Assembly (NCBI RefSeq): GCF_009674885.1
Contig: NZ_WKKA01000010.1
Coordinates: 1 to 64,000, forward strand
Source: Paracoccus sp. S-4012
GTDB lineage: Bacteria > Pseudomonadota > Alphaproteobacteria > Rhodobacterales > Rhodobacteraceae
DNA length: 64,000 nucleotides
Reading direction: 5' to 3'
This document shows, one piece after another, positions 33,599 through 44,245 of the stretch. Below the pieces are notes generated by a model. That model had not been told where the DNA came from, did not search any database, and saw only the letters and a program-made list of their open reading frames with translations. Both the position numbers and the translations under genes were made by a program. The number at the start of each line of letters is the position of its first letter. Positions within the stretch are counted from its first letter, which is position 1.

Positions 33599-35005
33599 TC
33601 ACGCCCCCGGCAGCGCCGCGACCAGACGGGCGAAATCTTCGCCGCGCTTCTCGAAATTCGGATACTGGTCGAAGCTCGCCGCCGCCGGGGCCAGCAGCAC
33701 CGTCTCGCCGGGCTCGGCCTCCGACGCGGCGCGGGCGACGGCGGTCTCCATCGTCTCGCAGATCTCGTGCGGGACCGCGCCGAGTTGCAGCGCAAAGTCG
33801 CGGGCCGAATGACCGATGAGGTAGGCCTTCACGACGCCGCCCAGATGCGGCGCGAGGGCCGCGATGCCGCCCTCCTTGCCCAAGCCGCCGGCGATCCAGC
33901 GGATGCGCGGAAAGGCCTGCAGCGCCTTGGCGGCGCTGTCCACGTTGGTGGCCTTGCTGTCGTTGACGAAGGCGACGCCGCCGATCTCGGCCAGCCGCTG
34001 GCTGCGATGCGGCAGGCCCGCGAAGGTGCGGAAGCCCGCCTCGATCTCGCGCGGGGAGAGGCCCACGGCCCGGCACGCGGCCCAGGCGGCGCAGGCGTTC
34101 TGGTGGTTGTGCGCGCCCGGCAGGCCGGGGACGCTCCGCAGGTCCACCGAGGCCACCTGCCGCCCCTTGCGCCATTCCGCGAGAAACCCCTTGCGGGCGA
34201 AGACCGACCAGCCGAACCCTTCGAGCTTCGTCCCCGACGAGATCCGGATCACCCGGTCGTCCCCCGGCCCCATGCCCATCTGCCCGGCCAGATACCGCCC
34301 CTCGACCTCGTCCACGCCGATCACCGCGCGATCCGGCCCGCCCTCCGCAAACAGCCGCCGCTTCGCCGCGAAATAGCCGCCCAACCCCCCGTGGCGGTCG
34401 AGATGGTCGGGCGAGAGGTTGGTGAAGACCGCCACATCCGGCGTCAGCGCGCGCGCCAGATCGGTCTGGTAGGAGCTGAGTTCCAGCACCACCACCTCAC
34501 CGTCCTGCGCCGGGTCGAGCGACAGCACCCCCCGGCCGATGTTCCCGCCCAGCTGCGTCGGCCGCCCGGCGGCGTCGAGCACATGATGGATCAGCGCCGC
34601 GGTGGTCGATTTCCCGTTCGACCCCGTCACCGCGATCACCCGCGGCGCGGTGTCGAACCGCTCCCACTCGCCCGTGGCCCAGCTGCGGAAGAAAAGGCCG
34701 ATATCGTTGTCCACCGGCACCCCTCGCGCCAGTGCCTGCGCGATGGCCGCATGCGGGGTGGGGTAGAGATGCGGGATGCCCGGCGAGGTGATGAGCGCGG
34801 CGATCCCCCGCTCCCAGGTCGCGTCTCGGGTCAGGTCGGCGATCTCCCATCCCTCCGCCGCGGCCTCGGCCCGTGTATCGGCGCCGTCGTCCCAGGCAAC
34901 GACCTGCGCGCCGCCCTCGCGCAGCGCGGCGGCGGTGGCGCGACCCGAGCGGCCGAAGCCGAGCACGGCAATGGTCTGGTCGGTGACGCCGAGGACGGGG
35001 ATCAT
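33599..35005 (-). CDS. murD: UDP-N-acetylmuramoyl-L-alanine--D-glutamate ligase MurD
   Basis: The 468-residue ligase adds D-Glu to UDP-MurNAc-L-Ala. It has GFGRSG (16-21), ATP site GSNGKSTT (128-135), [18 protein letters not shown], and C-terminal NDSKATN with [12 protein letters not shown]. The start at 35005 has GGAG before it and fits the family N-terminus; an upstream in-frame ATG adds a non-conserved segment. It is separated from mraY by a plus-strand glycosyltransferase gene, so it needs its own promoter or read-through from mraY. Confidence 0.95.
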   Translation of the reverse strand: MIPVLGVTDQTIAVLGFGRSGRATAAALREGGAQVVAWDDGADTRAEAAAEGWEIADLTRDATWERGIAALITSPGIPHLYPTPHAAIAQALARGVPVDNDIGLFFRSWATGEWERFDTAPRVIAVTGSNGKSTTAALIHHVLDAAGRPTQLGGNIGRGVLSLDPAQDGEVVVLELSSYQTDLARALTPDVAVFTNLSPDHLDRHGGLGGYFAAKRRLFAEGGPDRAVIGVDEVEGRYLAGQMGMGPGDDRVIRISSGTKLEGFGWSVFARKGFLAEWRKGRQVASVDLRSVPGLPGAHNHQNACAAWAACRAVGLSPREIEAGFRTFAGLPHRSQRLAEIGGVAFVNDSKATNVDSAAKALQAFPRIRWIAGGLGKEGGIAALAPHLGGVVKAYLIGHSARDFALQLGAVPHEICETMETAVARAASEAEPGETVLLAPAAASFDQYPNFEKRGEDFARLVAALPGA

Positions 35006-35142
35006 GGCGGGACTCCATGCGGTTTCGGCGCCGGCATGGCATGGCGTGGCGCCGTGCGGCAAGGGCGCCGCAGGCTCGCCTTGACACATCCCGGCAACTC
35101 GCCTTTAGCCGGGCAGGCCGCGCAACCGACGGAGGCTCCACC

Positions 35143-36321
35143 ATGAACACCCACGAGAGCCGGCCGACCGCCGCGCCCGCGGACGGCGGGCAGCTGCCCG
35201 AGGTCACGGTGGCCTTCGCCCGCGAGCTGGGGATCGGGACCCTCGATCCCGGCGAATCGCCGGTCGGCGTGGTTCCGCGCGCGGGCCTGCGCCTGACCGA
35301 TCTGCGCCGCCCCGAGGCCGCGGAGGTCGCGGACCCGGCGAAGCAGGCGCGGATCAGGACCATTGCCCGGCGCTACGACCGGCCGGTGGAACTGCGCAAC
35401 GACATCCTCCACGCGGGTCCGGGGCTGGATCTCTTCCGCGGGCAGGTCTGGTCCGGCGCGCAGGTCGTCGAGGGCACGTTCCACAAGAAGCTGCGTCCCG
35501 GTGCCGATGAGCTGGAGCGGCTCGACCGTCTCCGCCGGCGCAACCGCGCGCAACGCTTCTCCGGGGTGAATGCCTATTTCCAGAAGCCCGGCACCCAGAA
35601 CTACTTCCACTGGATGATCGAGTGCCTGCCGCGGCTCGAGGTGCTGGGTCCGCTCGTGCGGGAGGGCCGCGTCGACGGGCTGATCCTCAACTTCGGCAGG
35701 CTGCCGGATTTCGTGCGCGATTCGCTTGCGCATTTCTATCCCGATCTGGTGGACCGGGCCCAGCTCCTCGCGGGGCCCCTGGCCACCCCCGACGAGCTTG
35801 CCTTCTTCGTCTCGGGCGGACCCGCGGCGGGGCAGACCTCGGAGACGCGGATGTCCACGGCGACCAGGCGTTTCATCGAGGCGCTGCCGCGCCGCGATGC
35901 GCCGGGCGACGAGGTCATCCTCGTCTCGCGCGCGGACATGGAAAATCGCCGGCTGCTGAACGAGGACGAGGTCTTCGCCTATCTCGGAGCCCGTTTCCCG
36001 GTCCGCCGCATCGTTGGCGCGCGGCTGTCGATCGCCGAGCAGCAGGTGGTTTTCGGCCGCGCCCGCGCGATCATCGGGGTTCATGGCGCGGGGCTGTCGA
36101 ACCTGATCTTTGCGCCGCGCGGCTGCCGGCTGATCGAGTTCACCACGGTGCAGTACATCAACCGCACCGCGAGCTTCCACGACTCCTGCCTGCTGGCCGG
36201 AGGCGAGCCGCATCTGGTGCTGGCGGAGGAGGTCGGCGGGCGAACGGAGGTGGTGAACAATCTGGGGAACGACCTGTTCCTGCCGGCCGAAGGCTTCGCA
36301 CGCCTGGCGGAGCTTGTCTGA
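35143..36321 (+). CDS. glycosyltransferase family 61 protein
   Basis: The 392-residue protein matches GT61 (DUF563): NYFHWMIECLPRLEVL in the middle and VHGAGLSNLIFAPRGCRLIEF in the C-terminal half. GT61 enzymes in bacteria add sugars to surface polysaccharides. GGAGG six to eight bases before the ATG at 35143 fixes the start. It runs opposite to the wall-synthesis genes, diverging from murD and converging on mraY with a 24-base gap. Similar composition to its neighbours gives no sign of recent transfer. Its acceptor is unknown. Confidence 0.88.
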   Translation: MNTHESRPTAAPADGGQLPEVTVAFARELGIGTLDPGESPVGVVPRAGLRLTDLRRPEAAEVADPAKQARIRTIARRYDRPVELRNDILHAGPGLDLFRGQVWSGAQVVEGTFHKKLRPGADELERLDRLRRRNRAQRFSGVNAYFQKPGTQNYFHWMIECLPRLEVLGPLVREGRVDGLILNFGRLPDFVRDSLAHFYPDLVDRAQLLAGPLATPDELAFFVSGGPAAGQTSETRMSTATRRFIEALPRRDAPGDEVILVSRADMENRRLLNEDEVFAYLGARFPVRRIVGARLSIAEQQVVFGRARAIIGVHGAGLSNLIFAPRGCRLIEFTTVQYINRTASFHDSCLLAGGEPHLVLAEEVGGRTEVVNNLGNDLFLPAEGFARLAELV

Positions 36322-36345
36322 GCCGACGCGCCCGGCTTGCAGCGC

Positions 36346-37428
36346 CTACCTCAACTTCAACGTGCTCAACCCGATCAACGCCAGGATCGCGGCGATGATC
36401 CAGAAGCGGATCACGATCTGCGGCTCGGCCCAGCCCTGTTTCTCGAAATGGTGGTGGATCGGGGCCATCAGGAACACGCGGCGGCCGGTGCGCTTGAAAT
36501 AGGCCACCTGGATGATGACCGAGAGGGCCTCGACCACGAAGAGGCCGCCCACGATGCCCAGCACGATCTCGTGCTTGGTGCAGACGGCAATCGCGCCGAG
36601 CGCACCGCCGAGGGCGAGCGAGCCGGTGTCGCCCATGAACACCGCCGCAGGCGGCGCGTTGTACCACAGGAAGCCGAGGCCGCCGCCCATCAGGGCCGCC
36701 AGAAACACCGCGATCTCGCCGGTGCCGGGCACGAAATGCAGGCCGAGATAGTTGGCGAAGTTGGCGTTCCCGACGAGATAGGCGATCACGCCAAAGGTGC
36801 CGGCGGCGATCATCACCGGGCCGATGGCGAGGCCGTCGAGGCCATCGGTCAGGTTCACCGCATTCGCCGCGCCGGCGATCACGAAGGCGCCGAAGAGCGG
36901 GAACAGGAACGACAGGTTGATGAGCGCGGTCTTGAAGAACGGCAGCGCCAGCTGCAGCGACAGCGCGTCGGGATGCAGCCAGGCGGCCCAGATCGAGGCG
37001 ATCAGGGCGACCGCGAAGCCGAGGAGCAGCCGCACCCGGCCCGACAGGCCCGCATGGTGCTGCTTCGTCACCTTGGCGTAGTCGTCGGCAAAGCCGATCA
37101 GCGCGAAAGCCAGCGTCACCAGCAGCACGATCCAGACGTAGCCGTTGTCGAGCCGCGCCCAGAGGAGCGTCGCCACCGTCAGCGCCGAGAGGATCAGCAG
37201 CCCGCCCATCGTCGGCGTGCCGGCCTTGGCGAAGTGGTTCTCAGGCCCGTCGGTGCGGATCGGCTGGCCCTTCTTCTGCTTCACCCGCAGCCAGTCGATC
37301 AGCGGCCGCCCGAAGATGAATCCGAAGATCAGCGCGGTGAAGAACGCCCCGCCGGCGCGGAAGGTGATGTAGCGAAACAGGTTGAAGAGGTCGCCGCCAT
37401 CCGACAGCCCGCTGAGCCAGTAGAGCAT
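36346..37428 (-). CDS. mraY: phospho-MurNAc-pentapeptide translocase MraY
   Basis: The 360-residue integral membrane enzyme makes lipid I from UDP-MurNAc-pentapeptide and undecaprenyl phosphate. It has about ten helices and family motifs: [10 protein letters not shown], the Asp pair in [45 protein letters not shown] and the C-terminal APIHHHFEK. Its length is normal. It follows murF by three bases. Confidence 0.97.
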   Translation of the reverse strand: MLYWLSGLSDGGDLFNLFRYITFRAGGAFFTALIFGFIFGRPLIDWLRVKQKKGQPIRTDGPENHFAKAGTPTMGGLLILSALTVATLLWARLDNGYVWIVLLVTLAFALIGFADDYAKVTKQHHAGLSGRVRLLLGFAVALIASIWAAWLHPDALSLQLALPFFKTALINLSFLFPLFGAFVIAGAANAVNLTDGLDGLAIGPVMIAAGTFGVIAYLVGNANFANYLGLHFVPGTGEIAVFLAALMGGGLGFLWYNAPPAAVFMGDTGSLALGGALGAIAVCTKHEIVLGIVGGLFVVEALSVIIQVAYFKRTGRRVFLMAPIHHHFEKQGWAEPQIVIRFWIIAAILALIGLSTLKLR

Positions 37429-37431
37429 TCG

Positions 37432-38814
37432 TTAACCTTGTGCTGGACCCGGCGGCGTCTGCCGCGCCCGCCGGATCGCGTCAACCACGGACGCCACGCG
37501 CGATGATTTCGAGCCCTTGATGAGCACGATGTCGCCTTCCCGCGCGAGGTCGGCGGCGCGGGCCGAGAGGCCGTCGGCGGTCTCGGCCCAGATGCCGCGC
37601 TTCTCGGCGGGCAGGGCGTCCATCAGGTGCCGCATCCGCGGTCCACAGGCATGGACGAGGGCGATGCCCTCGAGCTGCGGCCAACCCGCGATGCCGCGGT
37701 GGATCGCGGCCTCGTTCGGGCCAAGTTCCAGCATGTCGCCGAGGATCGCCACCCGGCGACCCGCTCCGAGCCGCGCCTGCGTGTCGAACCCGGCGGCGAG
37801 CGAGGCGGGGTTGGCGTTGTAGCTGTCGTCGAGCAGGGTCAGGCCGCCGAAGTGCTCGACCCCGCCGCGGCCCTTGAAGGGGCGCCAGTCGGCGAGGGCG
37901 GCGGCCGCGCCGGGCAGGTCGGCGCCGAGGGCGTGGAGGGCGGCGAGCACGCCGATGGCGTTGCGGGCGAAATGCTCGCCCGCCGAGGCGAGTGTGAAGC
38001 TGAGGCGCTGTCCGGCGACTTCGGCCTCGACGCGGGTCTCGCCGCCCGCGGCCGTGGCGGAGACGAGGCGCGCCTCGGCGTCAGGGCCGAAACCGATCCT
38101 GCGCGCGCCGCTCGCGCCTGCGCGCAGGATCGGCGTGGTCTCGAGGCCCTCGGGTATGACGGCGGTGCCGCCCGGCTCCAGCCCCTCGAAGATCGAGGCC
38201 TTCTCGCGGGCGATGCCGGAGACATCCTCGAAGGCTTCCATATGGGCGGCGGCGACGGTCGTCACCATCGCCACATGCGGGCGGGCGAGGCGGGCGAGGG
38301 GGGCGATCTCGCCGGGGTGGTTCATGCCGATCTCGAGCACGGCGAAGCCGGCGTCCTGCGGCATCCGCGCCAGCGTCAGCGGCACGCCCCAGTGGTTGTT
38401 GAGGCTGGCCTCGGCCGCATGGACCCGGCCTTGCGGCGCGAGGGCGCAGGCCGCCATGTCCTTGGTCGAGGTCTTGCCGGCCGAGCCGGTGATCGCCAGC
38501 ACCCGCGCCCCGCTCCGGGCCCGCCCGGCACGGCCGAGCGCCTCGAGCGCCGCCACCACGTCGGCCACGATCAGCAGCGGCGCATCCGCCGCCACGCCTT
38601 CGGGTACGCGCGAGACCAGGGCCGCCGCGGCGCCCATCGCAAGCGCCTGGGCCACGAAATCATGCCCGTCGCGCGCGTCCTTCAGCGCCACGAACAGATC
38701 GCCCGGCGCAAGCGTGCGCGTGTCGATCGAGATGCCGGTCGCCGCCCAGTCCGTCGTCGCGCGGCCCCCCGTCGCCGCAACGGCATCGGCGGCGGTCCAG
38801 AGCGGCGCGGTCAC
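37432..38814 (-). CDS. murF: UDP-MurNAc-tripeptide D-Ala-D-Ala ligase MurF
   Basis: The 460-residue ligase adds D-Ala-D-Ala to the tripeptide precursor. It has DTRTLAPGDLFVAL (substrate domain), ATP site GSAGKTST (110-117), NHPGEIAPLARL, LDDSYNANP and the C-terminal KGSKSSR. GTG at 38814 is the start and overlaps the murE stop by four bases (GTGA). The frame is open upstream within murE, but that is not coding. Confidence 0.96.
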   Translation of the reverse strand: MTAPLWTAADAVAATGGRATTDWAATGISIDTRTLAPGDLFVALKDARDGHDFVAQALAMGAAAALVSRVPEGVAADAPLLIVADVVAALEALGRAGRARSGARVLAITGSAGKTSTKDMAACALAPQGRVHAAEASLNNHWGVPLTLARMPQDAGFAVLEIGMNHPGEIAPLARLARPHVAMVTTVAAAHMEAFEDVSGIAREKASIFEGLEPGGTAVIPEGLETTPILRAGASGARRIGFGPDAEARLVSATAAGGETRVEAEVAGQRLSFTLASAGEHFARNAIGVLAALHALGADLPGAAAALADWRPFKGRGGVEHFGGLTLLDDSYNANPASLAAGFDTQARLGAGRRVAILGDMLELGPNEAAIHRGIAGWPQLEGIALVHACGPRMRHLMDALPAEKRGIWAETADGLSARAADLAREGDIVLIKGSKSSRVASVVDAIRRARQTPPGPAQG

Positions 38815-40298
38815 GCGAGCTTCCCGTCGAGGGCGGCGACCGCGACGCTCGCCTGTTCGGCGTCGTCGAATGGATAGACGGCGCTGCCCACGATCTGCCC
38901 GGTCTCGTGCCCCTTGCCCGCGATCAGCAGCGCGTCGCCCGGCTGCAGCGCGTCCACGCCGCGCAGGATCGCCTCGGCCCGGTCGCCGATCTCGATCGCC
39001 TCGGGACCGGCCCCGGCCAGCACCTCGGCGCGGATCGCGGCGGGGTCCTCGCTGCGGGGGTTGTCGTCGGTGACATAGACCACGTCGGCGTATTTCGCCG
39101 CCGCCTCGCCCATCAGCGGGCGCTTGCCACGGTCGCGGTCCCCCCCGGCGCCGAAGACGACGATGATCCGGCCCATCACATGCGGGCGCAGCGACTGCAG
39201 CGCCGAGGCGAGGGCGCCGGGCTTGTGGCTGTAGTCCACGAACACCGCCGCGCCGTTCTCGCGCCGCGCCGCCAGTTCCATCCGCCCCCGCACGGTCTTG
39301 AGGCCGGGCAGGGTGCGGACCACCGCCGCGGGCGACTCGCCCGTGGCGGCGGCGAGCGCCGCCGCGGCCAGCACGTTCTCGGCCTGGAAAGTGCCGATCA
39401 GCTCCAGCCGGACCAGATGCGGGCTGCCGTTCCAGGCAAAGCGCAACTCCTGCCCCGTGGCATCGGTGCGCTGCGCGAGGATGCGCAGGTCGGCGATGTC
39501 GGACTTGCCGATCGTCTCGAGCGACAGGCCCCGCTCGCGCGCCAGCTGAACCATGTCGCAACCGCGGGCGTCGTCGATGTTGACGATCGCGGGGCGGCCC
39601 TCCTCCATCAGCTGCCGGAAGAGGATCGCCTTGGCGGCGAAATAGGCGTCAAAATCCTTGTGGTAGTCGAGGTGGTCCTGGCTGAAGTTCGTGAAGGCGG
39701 CCGCATCGAGGCGCACCCCGTCCAGCCGCCGCTGGTCGAGTCCGTGCGAGGACGCCTCCATCGCCGCATGGGTGACGCCCGCGGCTGCCGCCTCGGCCAG
39801 CACCCGGTGCAGCGTGATCGGGTCCGGCGTGGTATGCGCCAGCCGCGCCTCGTAGTCGCCCTGCACGCCCATCGTCCCGAGGCTGATCGCCTTGCGGCCG
39901 AGCGCCTGCCAGATCTGGCGCGTGAAGTTGGCCACCGAGGTCTTGCCCGAGGTGCCCGTCACCGCGACCATATGCGCCGGCTGCGCGTCGAACCACAGCG
40001 CCGCCGCCCCGGCGAGCGCCGCGCGCGCGTCCTCGGCCACCACCACCGCGCCGTCCCAGCCGGCCAGCGCCGGCGCCGCCCGCGCCGCCCCCGCGCGGTC
40101 GGTCAGCACCGCGCCCGCGCCCATGCGGATGGCATACTGGATGAAGTCGGCGCCGTGCACGGCCGAGCCGGGCAGGGCGGCGAACAAATCCCCTGGCTTC
40201 ACCTCGCGCGAGTCGGTCGCAAGGCCCGTGATCCGCGCCTCGCGCCCCTCCCGCGCCGAGAGCCCGAGGCGGGCGAGGGTTGTCTCACGATCGGTCAT
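38811..40298 (-). CDS. murE: UDP-MurNAc-tripeptide synthetase MurE (meso-DAP type)
   Basis: The 495-residue ligase adds the third residue of the stem peptide. It has DSREVKPGDLF, ATP site GTSGKTS (115-121), NFSQDHLDYH and the C-terminal DDNPRSEDP. DNPR is the motif that selects meso-diaminopimelate. I chose ATG 40298, which has GGAGG upstream, over an earlier ATG at 40316. It lies 21 bases after ftsI. Confidence 0.96.
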   Translation of the reverse strand: MTDRETTLARLGLSAREGREARITGLATDSREVKPGDLFAALPGSAVHGADFIQYAIRMGAGAVLTDRAGAARAAPALAGWDGAVVVAEDARAALAGAAALWFDAQPAHMVAVTGTSGKTSVANFTRQIWQALGRKAISLGTMGVQGDYEARLAHTTPDPITLHRVLAEAAAAGVTHAAMEASSHGLDQRRLDGVRLDAAAFTNFSQDHLDYHKDFDAYFAAKAILFRQLMEEGRPAIVNIDDARGCDMVQLARERGLSLETIGKSDIADLRILAQRTDATGQELRFAWNGSPHLVRLELIGTFQAENVLAAAALAAATGESPAAVVRTLPGLKTVRGRMELAARRENGAAVFVDYSHKPGALASALQSLRPHVMGRIIVVFGAGGDRDRGKRPLMGEAAAKYADVVYVTDDNPRSEDPAAIRAEVLAGAGPEAIEIGDRAEAILRGVDALQPGDALLIAGKGHETGQIVGSAVYPFDDAEQASVAVAALDGKLA

Positions 40299-40319
40299 CG
40301 GCACCCTCCGCGGCACGCG

Positions 40320-42122
40320 TCAGTTCGCCGCGACCAATAGCGCGCCCTCGGGCCGTCGTCCAACACTCGGCACCTCGGACGCGGTGTCGGGCGCGAGGCC
40401 GAGGAGCGGCGCCACGCGGCGCACCAGCTCGGCCGCGATCGGCACCGTCGTCAGGCCGGCCACCCGGCTCTCGCCCCCACCGACCGAAGCCGTCGGCTCG
40501 TCCAGCGACACGATCAGCGCGTATCTAGGCGCATCCGACGGAAAGACCGAGGCGAAGGTCGAGATCACCTTGTTGCTGTAGTAGCCGCCGCCCGGCCGGG
40601 GCTTGTCGGCGGTGCCGGTCTTGCCGGCGATGCTGTAGCCGGGCACCTCGGCCTGCTTGGCGGTGCCGCGCACCACCACCTGCCGCAGCAGCGACAGCGA
40701 GGTGTCGGCCGCGCTCTCGGACAGCACCCGCGGCCCGTTGCCGCGGTCGCGGCGGTGGACCAGCGTGGGGCGGACCTGATGACCGCCGTTGGCGATCGTG
40801 GCGTAGCCCGCCGCCAGATGCAGGGGGGATGCGGCGAGGCCGTGGCCGAAGGACACCGTCGCCGCCGTCACCGCCGGCCAGCGCGAGGGGACCAGCGGCT
40901 TGCCGGTCGGCGCCTCCACCATCTCGATCGGCGTCGCCTCGAAGAAGCCGAGCTTCCTGAGGAAATCCTGCTGCCGCTCCGGCCCCAGCATCTGCGCGAT
41001 ATGGACCGTGCCCACGTTCGAGGACTTCACGATCACGTCCGTCACGCTCAGCGCCGCGCCGTAGTTGTGGTAGTCGCGGATGAAATACTTGCCGATCTTC
41101 ATTGGCGTGCGGGTCGAGACCATCGTGTTCTCGTTGACCAGCTTCAGGTCCAGCGCTTGCGCCACCGGGAAGATCTTGAACGTCGAGCCGAGCTCGTAGA
41201 GCCCCTGCACCGCCCGGTTGAAGAGCGGGCTGTCCGAGGGATCGCCCTCGACCAGCGGCGAGGGGCGGTTGTTGGGGTCGAAGTCGGGCAGGCTCGCCAT
41301 GGCGATGATCTCGCCCGTATCGACGTCGAGCAGCACGCCGGTCGCCCCCTTGGCGCGCATGACGCGCATGCCCGAGCCCAGCACCTCCTCCATCGCCCGC
41401 TGCACCGTCAGGTCGAGCGACAGCTGCAAGGGCGCGCCGTTGTTCGAGGGATCGCGCAGCCAGGCGTCGAAGGCCTTCTCCACGCCCGCGATGCCCACGA
41501 CCTCAGCCGAACTCACGCCCTCGGCGCCGAAACCCGCGCCGCCGAGGATGTGGCTCGCCACCCGTCCGTTCGGGTAGAGGCGCATCTCGCGCGGGCCGAA
41601 CAGCAGGCCCGGCTCGCCGATGTCATGGACCGCCTGCATCTGCTCGGGGGACATCACCTTGCGGATCCAGACGAACTTGCGCGACCCGGTGAAGTCCCTC
41701 GTCAGCCGCTCGTGGTCGAGCTCGGGGAAGACGCGGACCAGCTCGTCGGCGGCGCGCTCGGGGTCCACCATCAGCGGCGGCTGCGCGTAGAGGGAATGGG
41801 TCGTCAGGTTGGTCGCCAGCACCCGCCCTTGCCGATCCACGATGTCGGCCCGCTGCGACAGGATGCGCGCGCCCGAGGCCTGCACCCGCGGCTCCTGCGG
41901 ATCGGCCGAGGCGAGCGCGCCCATCCGCATCCCCACCGTCCCGAAGGCGATGATGAAGGCCGCGGCCATGATCATCAGCCGGGTGTCGGCCCGCTGCCGG
42001 GCGCGCAGCTGGATCTCGGCATGGCGCCGGGCGCGGTTCTCGGCTTCGATCTCGTTCGGGTCCTCGCCGCGTTCGCGGGCGCGCAGGATGCGGGCGAGGG
42101 GACGCAGGGGCGTGCGGATCAT
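40320..42122 (-). CDS. ftsI: peptidoglycan transpeptidase FtsI (PBP3)
   Basis: The 600-residue class B penicillin-binding protein has a cytoplasmic N-terminus, one helix (about 49-68), a dimerisation domain, and the transpeptidase motifs STFK (active-site Ser in LGSTFKIFPVA), SSN and KTGT (AGKTGTADK). It crosslinks septal peptidoglycan with FtsW. ATG 42122 overlaps the ftsL stop by four bases. Its length is normal. Confidence 0.96.
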   Translation of the reverse strand: MIRTPLRPLARILRARERGEDPNEIEAENRARRHAEIQLRARQRADTRLMIMAAAFIIAFGTVGMRMGALASADPQEPRVQASGARILSQRADIVDRQGRVLATNLTTHSLYAQPPLMVDPERAADELVRVFPELDHERLTRDFTGSRKFVWIRKVMSPEQMQAVHDIGEPGLLFGPREMRLYPNGRVASHILGGAGFGAEGVSSAEVVGIAGVEKAFDAWLRDPSNNGAPLQLSLDLTVQRAMEEVLGSGMRVMRAKGATGVLLDVDTGEIIAMASLPDFDPNNRPSPLVEGDPSDSPLFNRAVQGLYELGSTFKIFPVAQALDLKLVNENTMVSTRTPMKIGKYFIRDYHNYGAALSVTDVIVKSSNVGTVHIAQMLGPERQQDFLRKLGFFEATPIEMVEAPTGKPLVPSRWPAVTAATVSFGHGLAASPLHLAAGYATIANGGHQVRPTLVHRRDRGNGPRVLSESAADTSLSLLRQVVVRGTAKQAEVPGYSIAGKTGTADKPRPGGGYYSNKVISTFASVFPSDAPRYALIVSLDEPTASVGGGESRVAGLTTVPIAAELVRRVAPLLGLAPDTASEVPSVGRRPEGALLVAAN

Positions 42123-42511
42123 GGCGCGGTCTCCGGGGCGGGGCGGGGCTTCAGCGGCGGAAAGCCGGGCGGGCGGGGCAGGGTCGAGGCGAAAGGGTCG
42201 GTCCCGGCCTCCATGACCGCGCGCGGCATCGGATAGGCGATCTGGTCCTGGCGGAGAAGCTGGCCGGGGGTGACGGGCAGCAGTTGCAGCTGCTCGAAAT
42301 GCCGGTTCGCAAGCTGCGACAGCCGCTCGGGGCGGTTGAGATAGGCCCATTCGGCGTTGAGCGTGCCAAGCCGCTCGCGCAGGCCCGCGGTCTCGCGCTG
42401 GACGGATTCCATATGCGAGAGGACCGCCTGCGTGCGGTAATTCTCGCGATAGGCCCAGAAGGCGAGGCCCATGACTACGAGGACCGCGGCGAGGGTCATC
42501 AGCGTGCGCAT
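42119..42511 (-). CDS. ftsL: cell division protein FtsL
   Basis: The 130-residue bitopic protein has one helix at about 5-20 (TLAAVLVVMGLAFWAYRE) and a leucine-zipper-like coiled coil (about 34-75), then a Pro-rich tail. Position between rsmH and ftsI, size and topology identify it as FtsL, which links FtsB and FtsQ to FtsWI; sequence conservation in this family is weak. Its ATG overlaps the rsmH stop by one base (TGATG). Confidence 0.88.
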   Translation of the reverse strand: MRTLMTLAAVLVVMGLAFWAYRENYRTQAVLSHMESVQRETAGLRERLGTLNAEWAYLNRPERLSQLANRHFEQLQLLPVTPGQLLRQDQIAYPMPRAVMEAGTDPFASTLPRPPGFPPLKPRPAPETAP

Positions 42512-43479
42512 CAGGCGCCCCTCCGGCCCGGCGAGGGCGGCAGGCCGAGGGCGGCGTGGTCGGCGCGGCCGGCAGGGGCCTCGGTGCGGATGGCGACGCG
42601 CAACCTTGCCGAGCGGGCGCGCGGGTTGGCGTCCAGTTCGGCCGGGTCGGCCGAGATCGCGCGGCGGAAGGGCAGGGTGAAGGCGGGCGCCTCGCGCACG
42701 GCCTCGGGCGCGTGGCGGCTGCCGCCGCCGACCGCACCGGCGCGCAGTTGCAGAAAGCGCTTCACGACGCGGTCCTCGAGCGAATGGAACGTCACCACGG
42801 CGAGCTTCCCGCCCGGCTTCAACGCCCGCTCGGCCGCCTCGAGCCCGGCGACCAGCTGGCCGAACTCGTCGTTCACCCAGATGCGGATCGCCTGGAAGCT
42901 CCGGGTCGCGGGGTGGCTCTGGCCCGGCTTGGGGCGCGGCAGGCAGCGCTCGACCACCGCCGCGAGCTCGCCCGTGCGGGTCAGCGGCCGCGCAGCCACG
43001 ATTGCGCGCGCGATGCGGCGGGCGGCGCGCTCCTCGCCGTAATGGTGCAGCACGTCCGCAATGACCGATTCGGACGCCTCGTCCAGCATCTCGCCCGCGG
43101 TCGGGCCTTCGTCCCCCATCCGCATGTCGAGCGGGCCGTCGCGCAGGAAGCTGAAGCCGCGCTCGGGCTGGTCGAGCTGCATGGAGCTGACGCCGAGGTC
43201 CAGCACCACGCCGTCCACCGGCCCACCCGCGATCGCGTCGAGGTCCGAGAAGGTGCCGAGGCGCAGGTCCAGCCGCTCGCCGTAGTTGCCCGCCCAAGCC
43301 TCAGCCATGCGGAGGGTCGAGGGATCGCGGTCGATGGCAATCACCCGCTCCGCCCCCGCCTCCAGCAGCCCGCGCGTATACCCCCCGGCGCCGAAGGTGC
43401 CGTCCACCCACAGGCCGGTGACCGGGGCCACCGCGTCGAGCAGCGGCCCGAGCAGCACCGGCAGATGCGGCGCGGCCAC
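42511..43479 (-). CDS. rsmH: 16S rRNA m4C1402 methyltransferase RsmH (MraW)
   Basis: The 322-residue SAM-dependent enzyme methylates N4 of C1402 in 16S rRNA. It has [13 protein letters not shown], the SAM motif [40 protein letters not shown], and the C-terminal [16 protein letters not shown] at 43479 is the start, two bases after the mraZ stop. Longer upstream reading is inside mraZ in another frame and not coding. Confidence 0.95.
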   Translation of the reverse strand: MAAPHLPVLLGPLLDAVAPVTGLWVDGTFGAGGYTRGLLEAGAERVIAIDRDPSTLRMAEAWAGNYGERLDLRLGTFSDLDAIAGGPVDGVVLDLGVSSMQLDQPERGFSFLRDGPLDMRMGDEGPTAGEMLDEASESVIADVLHHYGEERAARRIARAIVAARPLTRTGELAAVVERCLPRPKPGQSHPATRSFQAIRIWVNDEFGQLVAGLEAAERALKPGGKLAVVTFHSLEDRVVKRFLQLRAGAVGGGSRHAPEAVREAPAFTLPFRRAISADPAELDANPRARSARLRVAIRTEAPAGRADHAALGLPPSPGRRGA

Positions 43480-43481
43480 CG

Positions 43482-43985
43482 CTAGTCCTCCCGTTCGGGC
43501 TGCGGCAGCAGAGCGCGGGGGTCGAAGCCCGGCTCCAGCGAGGCGAAGAACGCCTCCACGTCCTGCTCGGCCTCGGCATGGCCTTCGGCGCTCCAGACCT
43601 TGAGGTAGTCGCCCGAGGCCACGAACACGGCGCGGTCCTCGAGCCCGATCTTCTCGCGCAGCTTCTGCGGCAGTACGAGACGGCCCTCCTGGTCGATCTC
43701 GGCCTCCTCGGACGAGCCGTGCATCAGCTTCTCGAGCGCGCGGCGCTCGATCGAGCCGCGCTGCATGTTGTCGATCTGGGCGTCGATCTGGTCGATCGCC
43801 TTCATCGTGTAGAACTCGAGATGGCGCCAGTCGGAAAGGCCGTAGACAATCACCAGCTTCGGGCGCTCGCCGGGGTTCCAGTCGGGATCGCCGGTCTCGA
43901 AGACCCTGCGGAACTTGGCCGGGATCGACATGCGGCCCTTGCCGTCGATCCTGACTTCCTCGCGGCCTCTGAACTTCCGCGCCAC
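43482..43985 (-). CDS. mraZ: transcriptional regulator MraZ
   Basis: The 167-residue protein has two tandem AbrB-like MraZ domains: [16 protein letters not shown] at the start and [16 protein letters not shown] in the second half, each with the family's DxxGR. MraZ forms rings that bind TGGG-type repeats in front of its own operon and represses it. Five such boxes with 10-base period lie at 44246-44290. The start is GTG at 43985. It is the first gene of the dcw operon. Confidence 0.95.
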   Translation of the reverse strand: MARKFRGREEVRIDGKGRMSIPAKFRRVFETGDPDWNPGERPKLVIVYGLSDWRHLEFYTMKAIDQIDAQIDNMQRGSIERRALEKLMHGSSEEAEIDQEGRLVLPQKLREKIGLEDRAVFVASGDYLKVWSAEGHAEAEQDVEAFFASLEPGFDPRALLPQPERED

Positions 43986-44245
43986 CGCATGCCCTCGTCA
44001 CCGTCCGCCCGGTCCGGGGTGCCCGGACAAGGAAAGGGCGGACCGGGCCGCTGCCACTGCCCGATCCGCCGCCCTCGTTCCCATCGCTGGGGCCCGGTTG
44101 ATCCGGGCGGGTCCGGCCCGTCGCGCCACCTGGGGGAGGTGCTGCTCGCACGCGGGAAACCGGCCTTTTGCGAGAAGCGGGTGCCTGTATGAAGCTGCCT
44201 CGCCTCGGGGTCTTGCTGCCCCTTGAACTCCCGTCCTCGTGAGGA
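43986..44245 (-). other. mraZ leader region
   Basis: The 260 bases between the MraZ boxes and mraZ hold no supported gene. A long 5' leader or an unrecognised promoter nearer the start is possible. I see no clear -35/-10 pair and no riboswitch fold. Confidence 0.4.
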
